Numbered from the stretch's first letter, positions 1 to 8,756 are shown. The stretch is DNA of 64,000 nt from Halodesulfovibrio spirochaetisodalis (GCF_001672295.1 NZ_JXMS01000002.1:1-64000); one strand, 5' to 3'. Numbers and translations are program-made. Notes: a model not told the origin generated them from the sequence alone.

Positions 1-1
1 A

Positions 2-670
2 CCCCTCGAACAATGCCGAAAGCTATTACATGGTCACACACCGAAACTGCTCACAGCAACAGGCTATGGCCGTGAATTGGTTAAAAGTATTGAGCTTCCG
101 TATGAAGTCAAAACGATTACTGAAATCAAAGCACATGCCCTTGGCGCTCATGCGTTATTTCCAGACGCCCGAACAGTTCTTGATATCGGCGGTCAGGATA
201 CCAAAGCTATCGCCCTTAATGACAAAGGGAGAGTTCTCAAATTTGAAATGAATGACCGTTGTGCAGCAGGAACTGGAAAGTTTTTAGAGTATACGGCTGC
301 GGTATTTCAAATGGATGTCGAACAGTTTGGGAAATATGCGCTAGAGGGTATTAACCCGCCTGTTATTAACAGTATGTGCACCGTATTTGCGGAAACAGAA
401 GCAACATCGCTTATGGCACAAGGTTTTCCTCCATCAGATATCGCGTTGGCCTTGCATCAGGCTGTCGTACGCAGGACGTGCACCATGTTAAAGCGAACAG
501 GGTTAGAATACCCTCTCGTATTTTCCGGTGGCGTGGCAAACAACGCCTGCATACGCAATCAGTTGCAACAGGAACTCGGAAGCAGCGCTACTGTTTATAT
601 TGCAGATCAACCAGATATGTGTGGTGCTTTTGGGGCAAGCCTCTGGGCAGAACAATCGTGCTCTGACTAA
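2..670 (+). CDS. Acyl-CoA dehydratase activase (BadF/BadG/HgdC family), 5' truncated by window
   Basis: ATPase of the 2-hydroxyglutaryl-CoA dehydratase activator type, which uses ATP to drive an electron into a partner dehydratase or benzoyl-CoA-type reductase. The frame is open from base 2, so the N-terminus lies outside the window. Visible family marks are GGQDTKA (ATP-binding ASKHA fold) and the two cysteines that bridge a [4Fe-4S] cluster between subunits, in DRCAAGTG and SMCTVFAE. FSGGVANN near the end is the second phosphate motif. The dehydratase subunits, if linked, would lie to the left. A strong terminator follows. Family assignment is firm; the substrate is unknown. Confidence 0.88.
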   Translation, partial: PLEQCRKLLHGHTPKLLTATGYGRELVKSIELPYEVKTITEIKAHALGAHALFPDARTVLDIGGQDTKAIALNDKGRVLKFEMNDRCAAGTGKFLEYTAAVFQMDVEQFGKYALEGINPPVINSMCTVFAETEATSLMAQGFPPSDIALALHQAVVRRTCTMLKRTGLEYPLVFSGGVANNACIRNQLQQELGSSATVYIADQPDMCGAFGASLWAEQSCSD

Positions 671-726
671 GGGGGGCTTAATGCATAGAAGAAAATTGTT
701 CTGGTTACGACAACATAGATAAGAGT

Positions 727-762
727 AAGGCAGGCTGATTCATTTCAGTCTGCCTTTTTTCT
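727..762 (+). terminator. Intrinsic terminator
   Basis: A 12-bp stem (AAGGCAGGCTGA pairing with TCAGTCTGCCTT, one G-T) is followed by a T-run. It ends the activase transcript. Confidence 0.85.
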
Positions 763-816
763 TTTGGTATAGTCACATAATGTGTGCACAGAAATCTCGC
801 ATAAAGGCACAACCGA

Positions 817-1638
817 CTATCGTACTACTGCACTGGATGTTTTGTCGAACGGGTTTGTGCGGACAGCGAGGGAGAAAAGGTAAGGGTAGTCCGTTTGCAG
901 ATGTTGCATGTAGTCTATCCATTGGGAGAGCAACAGCTTGTATACTCGGTGGATATCACCCGAAAGATGCTTGAGATCTGTTTTAGGAAGATCGGTGAGA
1001 GTGCTTCGGTTAAGTAGCTCTTCTTTTAGATGGAATGTTGCCCACATCAGATCTGTAAACTGTTCATGCTCAGCCATGTTGGGGTTTTCTAGTATGCGCA
1101 TCAAAAAAGGCGTGTGGGTTTGTAATAGCTGCTTGAGCTCTTCTAAATCGTTTCCAGCATGTTGGGCTTCAAAGGGGTAATTCAGCATGTGCTGGCGTAC
1201 TCCGGCAAAGTCTTTTGCCTGCCATTTACCGCAATTGGCGAGTCTGCTTTGCACGGTAGGCAGGTTCGTATCCAGACTGGAAATTTGGAACAAGAGTTTG
1301 GTGCCCACTTCACTGAAAAAGCTTCCTATGACCATGTTAAGACGTTGCAGCCGCTCGCGTTTCTCTCTGGCATTTAACAGGCGTTCGGTCATGCTGGTGA
1401 GGACGATAGTGAAGGTGCATACGCCGGAGAGAATGAGAATAGTAGCGAGAATTTTCCCAGCTCCAGTTGTTGGGTGGATGTCTCCATAACCTACTGTGGT
1501 TACAGTAACGACGGAAAAATAGAGAGCATCGGCAAATGGGATATTTTCTGCATACATAAACCCGAAGACACTACAGAGAAAAAGGGTGCCTAAGGCGACG
1601 AGCCCAATGCGGACGCGTAGATGGGGGGAGATGGTCAT
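817..1638 (-). CDS. Two-TM potassium channel family protein
   Basis: Small bacterial K+ channel (Ion_trans_2 type), 273 aa. A first membrane helix lies at about residues 11-29, the pore loop carries the selectivity filter TVGYGD at 48-53, and a second helix lies at about 61-83. The remaining ~190 residues are cytoplasmic, helical and charged, and show no recognisable RCK/TrkA nucleotide-binding motif, so the gating domain is unclear. ATG start with an AGGA about 9 nt upstream. It converges with the activase gene and is probably monocistronic. Confidence 0.85.
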   Translation of the reverse strand: MTISPHLRVRIGLVALGTLFLCSVFGFMYAENIPFADALYFSVVTVTTVGYGDIHPTTGAGKILATILILSGVCTFTIVLTSMTERLLNAREKRERLQRLNMVIGSFFSEVGTKLLFQISSLDTNLPTVQSRLANCGKWQAKDFAGVRQHMLNYPFEAQHAGNDLEELKQLLQTHTPFLMRILENPNMAEHEQFTDLMWATFHLKEELLNRSTLTDLPKTDLKHLSGDIHRVYKLLLSQWIDYMQHLQTDYPYLFSLAVRTNPFDKTSSAVVR

Positions 1639-2026
1639 GTGCTATATCCTAGGGTTGGTTTTGCAGGCAATTTGAAAGGGTATTATTTCAGTGCGTTGTT
1701 TTGTTTGAAAGCTAGATGTCACGCTTAAAAACTAAGGTGGCGTGTAACTTGTTACGGCTATCCACAGTATTCTTTATTATGAGAATCACTGTGCCACCGC
1801 AGGCGTCTGCCTATCATAGTGAAGGGGTACCCAACAACACCAGTTTTTCCCGTATATCAATCTTATCTGGACGAATAGACCGATAAATTTCGAAAAGTTT
1901 CATCATAGTTGTGTCTTTGGGAGAACTAAGGGAGCGGGTAATAATATAACCCTGAAGGGAAACCTGCGTTTCCCTCCTTTGTGATAGGATGAATGCACGG
2001 ATATTCTAATTCCTAAGGAGAGGCTG
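1639..2026. other. Intergenic, with a possible decayed reading frame
   Basis: About 390 bp without an intact gene. On the minus strand a frame ending in TGA at 1814-1816 stays open to about 2010 and has coding-like composition (it includes KLFEIYRSIRPDKID), but it has no start and overlaps the next gene's ribosome site. It may be a remnant of an unidentified gene. The promoter of the 2027 gene must lie here. Confidence 0.3.
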
Positions 2027-2578
2027 ATGGTTGAAAGCCTGCAAAATGACGCGCCGGTCGGAATATGGCGGTTCAAACTCGGTATAATCTTACTTGTCCT
2101 AAGCATAGCATTTCCCGTGCTGGGAGTGCCACTGATTGCTGTTGTGGAATTACCAACTACGACGGCTGCTACGCTCTCTGGCATCATGTTTGTGAGTGCT
2201 GAACTGCTTGGAATCATTTCTGTAGCTGTTATGGGCAAGAGTGGATACGCCTATATCAAGAAAGCTGTCGTAGGCTTTTTCAAGCAATGCAAACCACCAA
2301 ATAAGGTGAGCCGTACCCGTTATACAGTTGGTCTCGTTCTGTTCGTCGTCCCTATCGTTCAGGGTTGGGTTTCCCCGTATGCGCCTGACCTGATCCCCGG
2401 CTATCGGGGCAATGAATTTTACTTCGGTATTGTTGGAGATCTGTTAGTGATAGCGAGCCTGTTTGTATTGGGCGGGGATTTTTGGGACAAGCTGCGCGCA
2501 CTTTTTATCTACAGGGCACAGACAGTGTTTCCGAAAGCGGAAAGCCCTGCGGGAGCAACAACTAAAAAGAGTGGATAA
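2027..2578 (+). CDS. Transporter suffix domain-like membrane protein
   Basis: Integral membrane protein of 183 aa with four predicted hydrophobic helices (about 15-38, 47-72, 100-115, 132-150). The pattern of a WRF-x-LG opening, then a GKSGYAYIKK stretch after the second helix, recalls the small 'transporter suffix domain' proteins, whose function is not known. ATG start behind a clear AAGGAG. It stands alone between the K+ channel and a Fic remnant. The family call is by resemblance only. Confidence 0.6.
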   Translation: MVESLQNDAPVGIWRFKLGIILLVLSIAFPVLGVPLIAVVELPTTTAATLSGIMFVSAELLGIISVAVMGKSGYAYIKKAVVGFFKQCKPPNKVSRTRYTVGLVLFVVPIVQGWVSPYAPDLIPGYRGNEFYFGIVGDLLVIASLFVLGGDFWDKLRALFIYRAQTVFPKAESPAGATTKKSG

Positions 2579-2669
2579 TCACTATGCATACCGTTAATAG
2601 CCTTCCAAAGCAGTACAGGTGCTTCACGTTGGCAACACGATTAAGGGCTCTTAAATCATGCAGCTTCCT

Positions 2670-2899
2670 TTAACGTTTTTTTCGATTAAAGACGTGATGA
2701 TTGATAGCATATTTCGTACTTCCACTACCTGCTGTTTTAACAAACATTTTCTTCTCAACTAGGTCGGCAAGGTCACGAGTCGCGGTCGCAAAAGCTGCTT
2801 TGGTCATGCTCGTGTATTTCTTGTTTGTCAGACCATCTTCAAATCTATCAAAGTCAGCATTGAGAAGCTTGTTTAGCGCGTTGTGTGACTTTTTTTAAA
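2670..2899 (-). pseudogene. Remnant of a Fic-family protein (C-terminal winged helix)
   Basis: Reading the minus strand from about 2899 to the TAA at 2670-2672 gives a protein end typical of Fic (DUF4172/Fic/HTH) proteins: NALNKLL, then GLTNKKYTSMTK, then ATATRDLADLVEK, the C-terminal winged-helix region of the family. An in-frame stop lies directly upstream and there is no start or FIC catalytic motif, so only the last ~75 codons survive. Confidence 0.6.
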
Positions 2900-2978
2900 G
2901 ACCAAAGAAACATTTCCTCCAAGCAGAGTATACTTTGTAAATAGATAAACAGTCGATATTGAAGAATAAAGGTCAGAG

Positions 2979-3030
2979 TGTTAAATGGTTGTTATGGCCT
3001 CGTGTTGAGGCATAGCCTAACCATTTAACA
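2979..3030. promoter_or_regulatory. 52-nt dyad in front of the NifU-like gene
   Basis: TGTTAAATGGTT (2979-2990) and its perfect complement AACCATTTAACA (3019-3030) enclose a second pair (TATGGCCTC with GAGGCATA, one bulge), giving a long near-complete hairpin that ends 13 nt before the start codon. It has no T-run, so it is not a classic terminator. It may be an operator or a structured 5' leader. Confidence 0.6.
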
Positions 3031-3043
3031 AACGGACGACAAA

Positions 3044-3493
3044 GTGCCCAGTTTTGATGAGATTGTGAATGAACTTCAGGGTAAAATTAATAACGAAACC
3101 ATTGAGGCCTTTGGGCAGGCAGGATTTGAGCGGTGGCGCAATCCGCCGCACAGGGGAAAACCTGCCAAGGCCAATTACGAGGGCGCATCCACTGGGGGGT
3201 GCGGCGAGACTATACGAATATTTTTACATATCGATGATGACAAAGTATGTGATGCAGGGTTCGCTACTGACGGCTGCGGTTCCAGCACCATCAGCGGTTC
3301 CATGGCTGCGGAGCTGGCCGTGGGTAAATCCTGCGACGACCTTGCTGCCATCACGGGAGAGACTGTTCTTGAAGGTTTAGGGGGGGCTGCCTGTCTGCCT
3401 GTTGACGACCATCATTGCGCCTGGTTAGCAGCCAACGCCTTACACGAGGCCGTGGGAGACTACTACAAGCAAACCGTGAAACGTGATAAATAA
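3044..3493 (+). CDS. NifU/IscU-like iron-sulfur cluster assembly scaffold
   Basis: 149-aa NifU N-terminal-type scaffold on which [2Fe-2S]/[4Fe-4S] clusters are built from cysteine-derived sulfur. The three cluster cysteines are C53 (TGGCGE), C78 (DGCGSS) and C125 (HHCAWLAANAL), as in the family. The C-terminal NifU/thioredoxin-like parts are absent, so this is a stand-alone scaffold. GTG start, fixed by the reading frame and by the leader hairpin directly upstream. No cysteine desulfurase is adjacent. Confidence 0.85.
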   Translation: MPSFDEIVNELQGKINNETIEAFGQAGFERWRNPPHRGKPAKANYEGASTGGCGETIRIFLHIDDDKVCDAGFATDGCGSSTISGSMAAELAVGKSCDDLAAITGETVLEGLGGAACLPVDDHHCAWLAANALHEAVGDYYKQTVKRDK

Positions 3494-3565
3494 GATTCAT
3501 CCGGCTCAAAAAGCCAAAAATGAAAATTTGCGTAACCACAAACGATCTGAATTGAAAAGTAAAAA

Positions 3566-3602
3566 GAAGCTCTATAGGTAGTTACTATGGAGCTTGTTTT
3601 TT
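3566..3602 (+). terminator. Intrinsic terminator of the NifU-like gene
   Basis: AAGCTCTATAG pairs with CTATGGAGCTT, followed by six T. The dispersed repeat starts immediately after the T-run. Confidence 0.8.
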
Positions 3603-3652
3603 AGCTCATAATGGTCATTAAGGTAACTTTCGATTTTTAGCGTAACACGATG
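3603..3652 (+). repeat. Dispersed intergenic repeat, copy 1
   Basis: About 50 bp with the pattern AGCTCATAAT, CATTA-GGTAACTTTCG, a T-rich stretch, then GCGTAACACGATG. Related copies lie at 5287, 7952, 9155 and 11350, all in the same orientation and all intergenic. Confidence 0.6.
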
Positions 3653-3808
3653 CTGCCAGACTAGGTGGTCCTTGCGTTATCAGGCGCACAGAGCCAAAGA
3701 GTACTGCGCTTCCGGGGTAATATGCACTGCTACAAAGGATCCTCATTGAAGGCGGAAGGGGGGCATCAGGTTCCCTTTGTTCGCAGTCCATATGAGCCTG
3801 TCACCCTG

Positions 3809-4210
3809 TTATTGTCCGGCCTTGCTAAACGTCCGCACACCTTCCCTCGTTACCAGCACAACATCTCCGTCACGGGTCAGCGCAATATCCCCAGCTCCCT
3901 CAATATTCCGCACTGCTTCGGACAACATTCCCTGTCTGTCTATGCAATATACAACACCATGTGAAACGGAACTCACATATACATTTCGTGCATCGTCCAC
4001 GGCTATGCCTGCAAGTTTTCCCAGCCCCGTCGCTAGATCAGTCTGTGAACTGTCCTCATATCGGGCAGCCACCCGTCCTTCTTCCGCATACCCCACATAC
4101 AAAACTCCCTTGTGGTCTCTCGCCAAAAGAAGACGCTCTGCAACGTCGCTTTCTGCATGCGCCACGGTGCCACACAAAATTAAAAACATTGCCGCAATTG
4201 CCCGTACCAT
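3809..4210 (-). CDS. Secreted NHL/beta-propeller-like fragment protein
   Basis: 133 aa with a cleavable signal peptide (hydrophobic residues 3-14, then AHAES). The rest shows about three repeats of the form G-x-A-hydrophobic-D-x-x-G-x-hydrophobic-Y/V (KLAGIAVDDARNVYV, GAGDIALTRDGDVVLV), as in NHL or SMP-30-like propeller blades, but too few to close a propeller. ATG chosen because AGGAGG lies 6 nt upstream. Divergent from the LysR gene, which may control it. Confidence 0.6.
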   Translation of the reverse strand: MVRAIAAMFLILCGTVAHAESDVAERLLLARDHKGVLYVGYAEEGRVAARYEDSSQTDLATGLGKLAGIAVDDARNVYVSSVSHGVVYCIDRQGMLSEAVRNIEGAGDIALTRDGDVVLVTREGVRTFSKAGQ

Positions 4211-4341
4211 ATGTTCCTCCTCTGGTCTTCTTTTCGTTTTGTTTGCATTCACGCCTTGTTCGTCTTGTAATGACAATACAATTGAAAATAAGACCAATCC
4301 AATACCATTTACATTCAGAATGATGCGATTTAGGTATTATT
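4211..4341. promoter_or_regulatory. Divergent promoter region between the NHL-like gene and lysR
   Basis: 131 bp between divergent start codons, the usual place for a LysR-type binding site. The region is A/T-rich, but I could not single out a convincing T-N11-A box. Confidence 0.35.
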
Positions 4342-5226
4342 ATGCGCACACGACAACTGAAAAGCTTCATCGTATTGGCAGAGGAACTGCATTTCGGAAA
4401 AGCAGCAGAGCGGCTCCATATGCAGCAACCACCGCTAAGCAGGCAAATCAAAGCTCTTGAAAACGAGCTGGAGGTTATGCTTTTCAAACGGAATAACAGG
4501 AAAGTGGAACTAACGGAGGAAGGAGCGTTCTTTCTACAGGAGGCAAAAGCCATCATTACGCGTCTAACAGCCGCACAGCACACCCTGAAAGCCATGGGGA
4601 ATGGCGAGGCAGGCACACTGCGCATCGGCTTTGTGGACTCGTCCATCACTGAACGCTTTGTCATCACCATGGGGCGCTTTAAAGATCAGTACCCTAAGGT
4701 AATCATAGAACTGGAGGAAAAGGTATCGGTGGAGCAGGTGGCGGCAATAGGAGAAGGGAGCCTGCACATCGGCTTCATCCGCACCCAGCTGGCGAAAACA
4801 CATGAATTGTCTCACATCAACGTTATCAACGAACCGTATATCATTGCACTGGCAAACAATCATCCCATGGCAGAGCAGGAAACCGTTTCCGTATACGAAC
4901 TCGCCAAAGAACCGCTTATCTTCTTCCCCCATCGCAAAAACCCGGGTTTTTACAACTGGGTTTTGAACGGCTTTGCCCAATACGACCTTATGCCGAAATT
5001 CGGCTTTGAAGTCGAGAGGGATCAAGCAGCAGAAATGTTTGTTGCAGGCGGCTTCGGTTACACATTGCTTCCATCCACCTCATGCAGAATGGGCAGACGT
5101 GGGCTGACGTACAAACGTATACAGGAACCTTTTCTGGATCTGCGCATTAGCATGGCATGGAACCCCGCGCATGAATGCCCGCTGGTGAACAACTTTATTG
5201 ATGTCTTTAAACAACAGGCGGGCTAG
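4342..5226 (+). CDS. LysR-family transcriptional regulator
   Basis: 294 aa. N-terminal winged HTH of the LysR type (RQLKSFIVLAEELHFGKAAE, then QQPPLSRQIKALE) and a periplasmic-binding-protein-like effector domain from about residue 90. The HTH and early effector domain resemble the CatM/BenM/CynR subgroup that senses small acids, but the ligand cannot be read from sequence. The neighbouring divergent secreted-protein gene is the likeliest target. Confidence 0.92.
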   Translation: MRTRQLKSFIVLAEELHFGKAAERLHMQQPPLSRQIKALENELEVMLFKRNNRKVELTEEGAFFLQEAKAIITRLTAAQHTLKAMGNGEAGTLRIGFVDSSITERFVITMGRFKDQYPKVIIELEEKVSVEQVAAIGEGSLHIGFIRTQLAKTHELSHINVINEPYIIALANNHPMAEQETVSVYELAKEPLIFFPHRKNPGFYNWVLNGFAQYDLMPKFGFEVERDQAAEMFVAGGFGYTLLPSTSCRMGRRGLTYKRIQEPFLDLRISMAWNPAHECPLVNNFIDVFKQQAG

Positions 5227-5556
5227 CGAAATATCATCGAACCAAAGTATGGATTTGCGGGTTGGTCGTTCTAAGGAACGTTTTTTAGCTCATAAGGAGC
5301 AATATGGTAATAAATGCTGCTCCAAAATGACGGGATGTGTGTGGTGAGGCGTTTAGCTGGAGACTTTTAGCTAACAGTTCTATTTTTCAAACAGATGGCA
5401 GAACATTTGTGGGTTCTGCATTTTTGAAGATAATAGATCGTGGTATTACAGCGTGTTAATTGAATATATCCACTTTCATGAGTATTCAGCCGTTCAGCCG
5501 GTGTTCACCACACTAAAAAAGGGTTCACAGCAATTGCTGTAACCCCTTGATTTTTG
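5227..5556. other. Intergenic flank of island 1
   Basis: No gene seen. It holds a degraded copy of the dispersed repeat (5287-5310) and, from 5396, a diverged copy of the sequence that also lies beside the intact tRNA-Pro at 20821-20982, including a tRNA-type terminator at 5514-5550. Confidence 0.6.
5287..5310 (+). repeat. Dispersed repeat, copy 2 (degraded)
   Basis: AGCTCATAAGGAGCAATATG resembles the first half of copies 1 and 3-5; the second half is lost. It also follows a hairpin with a T-run. Confidence 0.4.
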
Positions 5557-5601
5557 TGGTCGGGATGACGAGATTTGAACTCACGACCCCTTGAACCCCA
5601 T
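5396..5601. repeat. Left ~206-bp direct repeat (pairs with 20821-21027)
   Basis: Homologous to 20821-21027: both start with a GCAGAAC...GTTCTGC hairpin, pass through a conserved GTTCAGCC region and the tRNA terminator, and end in the identical 45-bp att core. Identity is patchy before the core and perfect within it. Confidence 0.75.
5557..5601 (-). other. Attachment site copy (att), left end of island 1
   Basis: Forty-five bases identical to 20983-21027, that is, the 3' part of tRNA-Pro from the anticodon loop region through CCA. Beyond 5601 the match to the tRNA stops, so no tRNA is encoded here. This is the duplicated 3' end left by integration into a tRNA gene. Confidence 0.85.
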
Positions 5602-5760
5602 GCAGTTGGTTTCTGAATGAAGTTGTTTTGTTTCAATATGTTATGGGGCTTGTGTTTTTTGTGTGTAGACTTTTTACGATATTAACCGATTGAATCTGTT
5701 CAGTGACACGTTGGTGCGTGCTGTTTAGCTAGTGTTAGATGAACGTACTCAGGATTTGAG

Positions 5761-7608
5761 TTAGCTCCAAATTTTAGAGGCAATTTTGAATAGTGTTTCC
5801 TGACGGTATTCTAACTCAGCTGGACCAAAAGTATGAAGTGGCTTTAGGTCAAGGTTCTCATCTTGATTAAGCTTGCGCATATCAATTTTAGATTTGTATG
5901 TATCTTCACGCAATGTCTCATTCCAATAAAGAGTATTTGCATATGTTTTCAACTTGTTTGCATATGTCTCGTTATTACTGGATATGTTATCTAATCCTTT
6001 TAAAAGTAGTACACCACCAAGTCTATTTCGCTCGACATCAAACAGTTCTTCGTCGTCTTTAAATAGTTTTAAGTTGTCAGGGTTGCGAGAGAGGATGTGT
6101 TCAACATGAAAACCGTTTTTGTTTCCACGCTTGGTCACTAAGTCGCTAAAAAGTTGTTTCATTTGCATGTTCGTGCCATTAGCTAGAAATTCTTCAATTC
6201 GGGCGAAGAAGTACCTAATGAAACGTCTGTTCAAGTTGCTAACACTCGTTCCTTTGAAGAACCCATAATTGAATGCTGTCGTAGTTCCTGTTTGTTTTTT
6301 GTCTTGAAGCATTGCAATAAGATGCTTTTCAAAGATAGGGCGAATAGTGTTTGCTGGTTTTTCTTTTATCTCTTCTGCAATTTGGTAAGATGTGACAGTA
6401 AATTTGTTACTGTCATATCCACCTTGAAGTTGCAGCAAGGTAAATAGCCTATCAAGCTCTCTCGAAACAATTTCAATTTTTTCGTCTTCCTCACGATCAT
6501 TAATGGAGCAGGTTGAGAGGATTAATCGGTATTGAGCATCCATTTCATTCAATCGGTTGTAAAAGACGTAAGGGCACTCGGGCGTTGGATGCTCACTGAG
6601 ATTCCAGATTTTTGCGTACAGGGTTGTGTAATATTTAAATTCGTTATTGAGAAAGCTTTTTACTTTGCTAGGGTTGTGACCCAGTTCAAGCACTGCGTCC
6701 ATATCAGCTTTAAATATTTCGCGATGGTAGCCTTTGTCAAAGCGCTGGCTTTCGGTACGAGTTGAAGCATATTTAGCTTTTAAGAAATAAGTAAAAAATG
6801 AATCGATTTCATCATCTCGAAATTTATTAATTACATTGACTTGTTCTTCCCAAAGCTCGTTGTAGCTACCTGTCTTGATTTCTAGCTTGTCGATTTGCCC
6901 GAGGAGCTTGCCCTTGAGTATTTCATAAGGCTTCAAACGTACTCCTCTGTCATTAATAACTTCAAATACCATTGGGACTTCAGTCTGTTCGACAGAGAGG
7001 TTTATGAGTACGAGACGGTGCAAGAAATAAAATACAAATGTCTCAAATTTAATTTTCTCATCAAGTGCAGTAGTTAGAAAAGAACTAATTTCTTGATAGT
7101 TGGAGACCATATTTGTAGCGGTAATTCCACTAGTGGGTAGGATTTCTTTTAACGACTTACTGTTATTAAGCAGTTCTTCCATAGTCTCTGTATGACCCTC
7201 ATGGTTCATCCAGAATTGTGAGCCATAACCACTTTTTCCTACAATTTTATTTTCAATCCACCCAGCCAGTTTTGAATCGTGCATATCAGCTAGCTGTTTC
7301 AATTTAATTAGAATTAACGTTAGCGTAGTAAGGCGTTGCTGTCCGTCAACTATGTAGACTTTTCCCTCTACGACATTTGTTACATAGGTATTTAGATAGT
7401 ACCATGGGTAGTACGCTGTGACGGTCTCTAAGCCTGGGGCAATATCTTTTTTTAATTCATAAATTTCGTTGAATTTGTAAAAAATGTCATCAAGAAGCCG
7501 AATGACAGGTTCACTGCCCCATTTGTAATCTCTTTGGTAGAAGTCAATGTGATATGTTGTTGAAGAAAATACTCGATCAATATTTTGTTTGTCGGGTGAG
7601 ATGTCCAT
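5761..7608 (-). CDS. Single-chain GmrSD-like nuclease (DUF262 + DUF1524)
   Basis: 615 aa. The N-terminal DUF262 (ParB/Srx-like NTPase fold) shows FYQRDYKW at 23-30 and the signature DGQQR at 88-92. The C-terminal DUF1524 HNH-type nuclease shows HVEHIL at 501-506 and a downstream NRLGG block. In GmrSD-type type IV restriction these two domains use nucleotide to cut DNA carrying modified bases. The usual HxxP of DUF1524 appears here as H-x-x-H-I-L, so the active site is slightly unusual. ATG behind GAGG. First gene inside island 1. Target modification unknown. Confidence 0.85.
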   Translation of the reverse strand: MDISPDKQNIDRVFSSTTYHIDFYQRDYKWGSEPVIRLLDDIFYKFNEIYELKKDIAPGLETVTAYYPWYYLNTYVTNVVEGKVYIVDGQQRLTTLTLILIKLKQLADMHDSKLAGWIENKIVGKSGYGSQFWMNHEGHTETMEELLNNSKSLKEILPTSGITATNMVSNYQEISSFLTTALDEKIKFETFVFYFLHRLVLINLSVEQTEVPMVFEVINDRGVRLKPYEILKGKLLGQIDKLEIKTGSYNELWEEQVNVINKFRDDEIDSFFTYFLKAKYASTRTESQRFDKGYHREIFKADMDAVLELGHNPSKVKSFLNNEFKYYTTLYAKIWNLSEHPTPECPYVFYNRLNEMDAQYRLILSTCSINDREEDEKIEIVSRELDRLFTLLQLQGGYDSNKFTVTSYQIAEEIKEKPANTIRPIFEKHLIAMLQDKKQTGTTTAFNYGFFKGTSVSNLNRRFIRYFFARIEEFLANGTNMQMKQLFSDLVTKRGNKNGFHVEHILSRNPDNLKLFKDDEELFDVERNRLGGVLLLKGLDNISSNNETYANKLKTYANTLYWNETLREDTYKSKIDMRKLNQDENLDLKPLHTFGPAELEYRQETLFKIASKIWS

Positions 7609-8115
7609 GCAAGCCTCTATAAGAAGTTTTTAAGCTAAAATTGTAATCAAGATGGAATAAAACCAGATTGTTAGCCATGTGTAAATAGTATCGTTTTTTC
7701 TTGTGTGGGGGAGCAGTAACAAGGTGCGTGAACTGAATCGTCACTAGGTTTGTAGATAGTAAGGGAATGTTCATTCTTTTGTATTGTCTTATGATTGGTA
7801 GATAGCACTAACTGTATACTCCGAGTTTTAATCGTATGTAGTAGGTGTGAAATCATCCCATTGAGAAAGAAGAAATTCCCCTATCTGCGGCTCTGATTAC
7901 GGATAGGGGGATAACTATTTGAGTTGGTAGAGATAAAAAAGGTTAGGAAGGACTCATAATCAAGCATTATGGTAAGTTTCGTTTTTTTGCGTAACACGAT
8001 GGTCGTTGCTGAAACTCTTTAGGGGAAGCTTACGGCATCAATTAGAATACAAGTTTTTCCTGTGTTCCTAATTGTTCCCTAAGGATTTACACATTAAATA
8101 GAGTTGTTGGCGTTG
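7609..8115. other. Intergenic, island 1
   Basis: About 500 bp, A/T-rich, no credible gene on either strand. It contains a hairpin (CCCCTATC with GATAGGGG, 7877-7908) and a copy of the dispersed repeat. Confidence 0.4.
7952..8002 (+). repeat. Dispersed repeat, copy 3
   Basis: ACTCATAATCAAGCATTATG, then GGTAAGTTTCG, T-run, TGCGTAACACGATGG. It is preceded, as in copy 4, by TTTGAGTTGGTA about 35 nt upstream, so the repeat unit may be about 90 bp here. Confidence 0.65.
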
Positions 8116-8736
8116 CTAATTTTGATCGTCAAAAATCGTATAGTCAAATCTCCAAATGTGGTCTGGGTTTCTTGAACATTGAACTATCGTTTGTTTTTCA
8201 ATGTCTGCTAAGTGGAGGCGCCCATCACAAGTAGGGCAATTGCCAGAAACACGAGTTAGCAATAAGTTACCGTTTTTTTGTGCTCGAATATTGAACCATC
8301 CCATTCTAAGGAATCGGTATTTATGAAGGGCAAGTCCAATAAAAAGAGGGAAAGTTCCAAATAGGCATATAAGAATAGTGCCAGTCCCCCCTATGCCAAT
8401 CCCTGCAGCCAAGGAAGCGAGACTTCCTAGGATAGAAAGAGCGCCAAAGGAAAAGACATACCAAGATTTAATGGGACTTTTAAAGAGCCGAAGAGGCACT
8501 TTCATTGATTCGTGGATGCAGGCTTGAGATTCGCTTGAAGAATGGTTTTGATTGTTGCTATTGCCTATTGAGCCAATATGGATATCACTATTATTTATGA
8601 TGTTATTGCCAGAAATTCCGTAATTTGAATTGCCTGTGTATTGATTTGCTTTTTCAGAAGTTAGGTTAGAGCCGCAGGCTGGACAAAAATTGTCTTCAGG
8701 TGCAGCCTCCTTTCCGCAGGTGGAACAATAAGGCAT
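8116..8736 (-). CDS. Zinc-ribbon membrane protein, unknown function
   Basis: 206 aa. An N-terminal zinc ribbon (CSTCGK, then CPACGS, residues 4-22) is followed by a long Asn/Ser/Ile-rich linker (about 30-68), two hydrophobic helices (about 91-113 and 117-137), and a C-terminal segment with a further CPTC and a lone later Cys that could form a second metal site. It sits in the defence island downstream of a broken regulator gene. I do not recognise a specific family; role unknown. Confidence 0.65.
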   Translation of the reverse strand: MPYCSTCGKEAAPEDNFCPACGSNLTSEKANQYTGNSNYGISGNNIINNSDIHIGSIGNSNNQNHSSSESQACIHESMKVPLRLFKSPIKSWYVFSFGALSILGSLASLAAGIGIGGTGTILICLFGTFPLFIGLALHKYRFLRMGWFNIRAQKNGNLLLTRVSGNCPTCDGRLHLADIEKQTIVQCSRNPDHIWRFDYTIFDDQN

Positions 8737-8756
8737 GTTGCTTTCTCTTTGATTTT

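Noticed and set aside
5557-5601. A second tRNA-Pro gene
   Set aside because: Only the 3' 45 nt match; the D-arm and 5' acceptor strand are missing, so it is an att copy.
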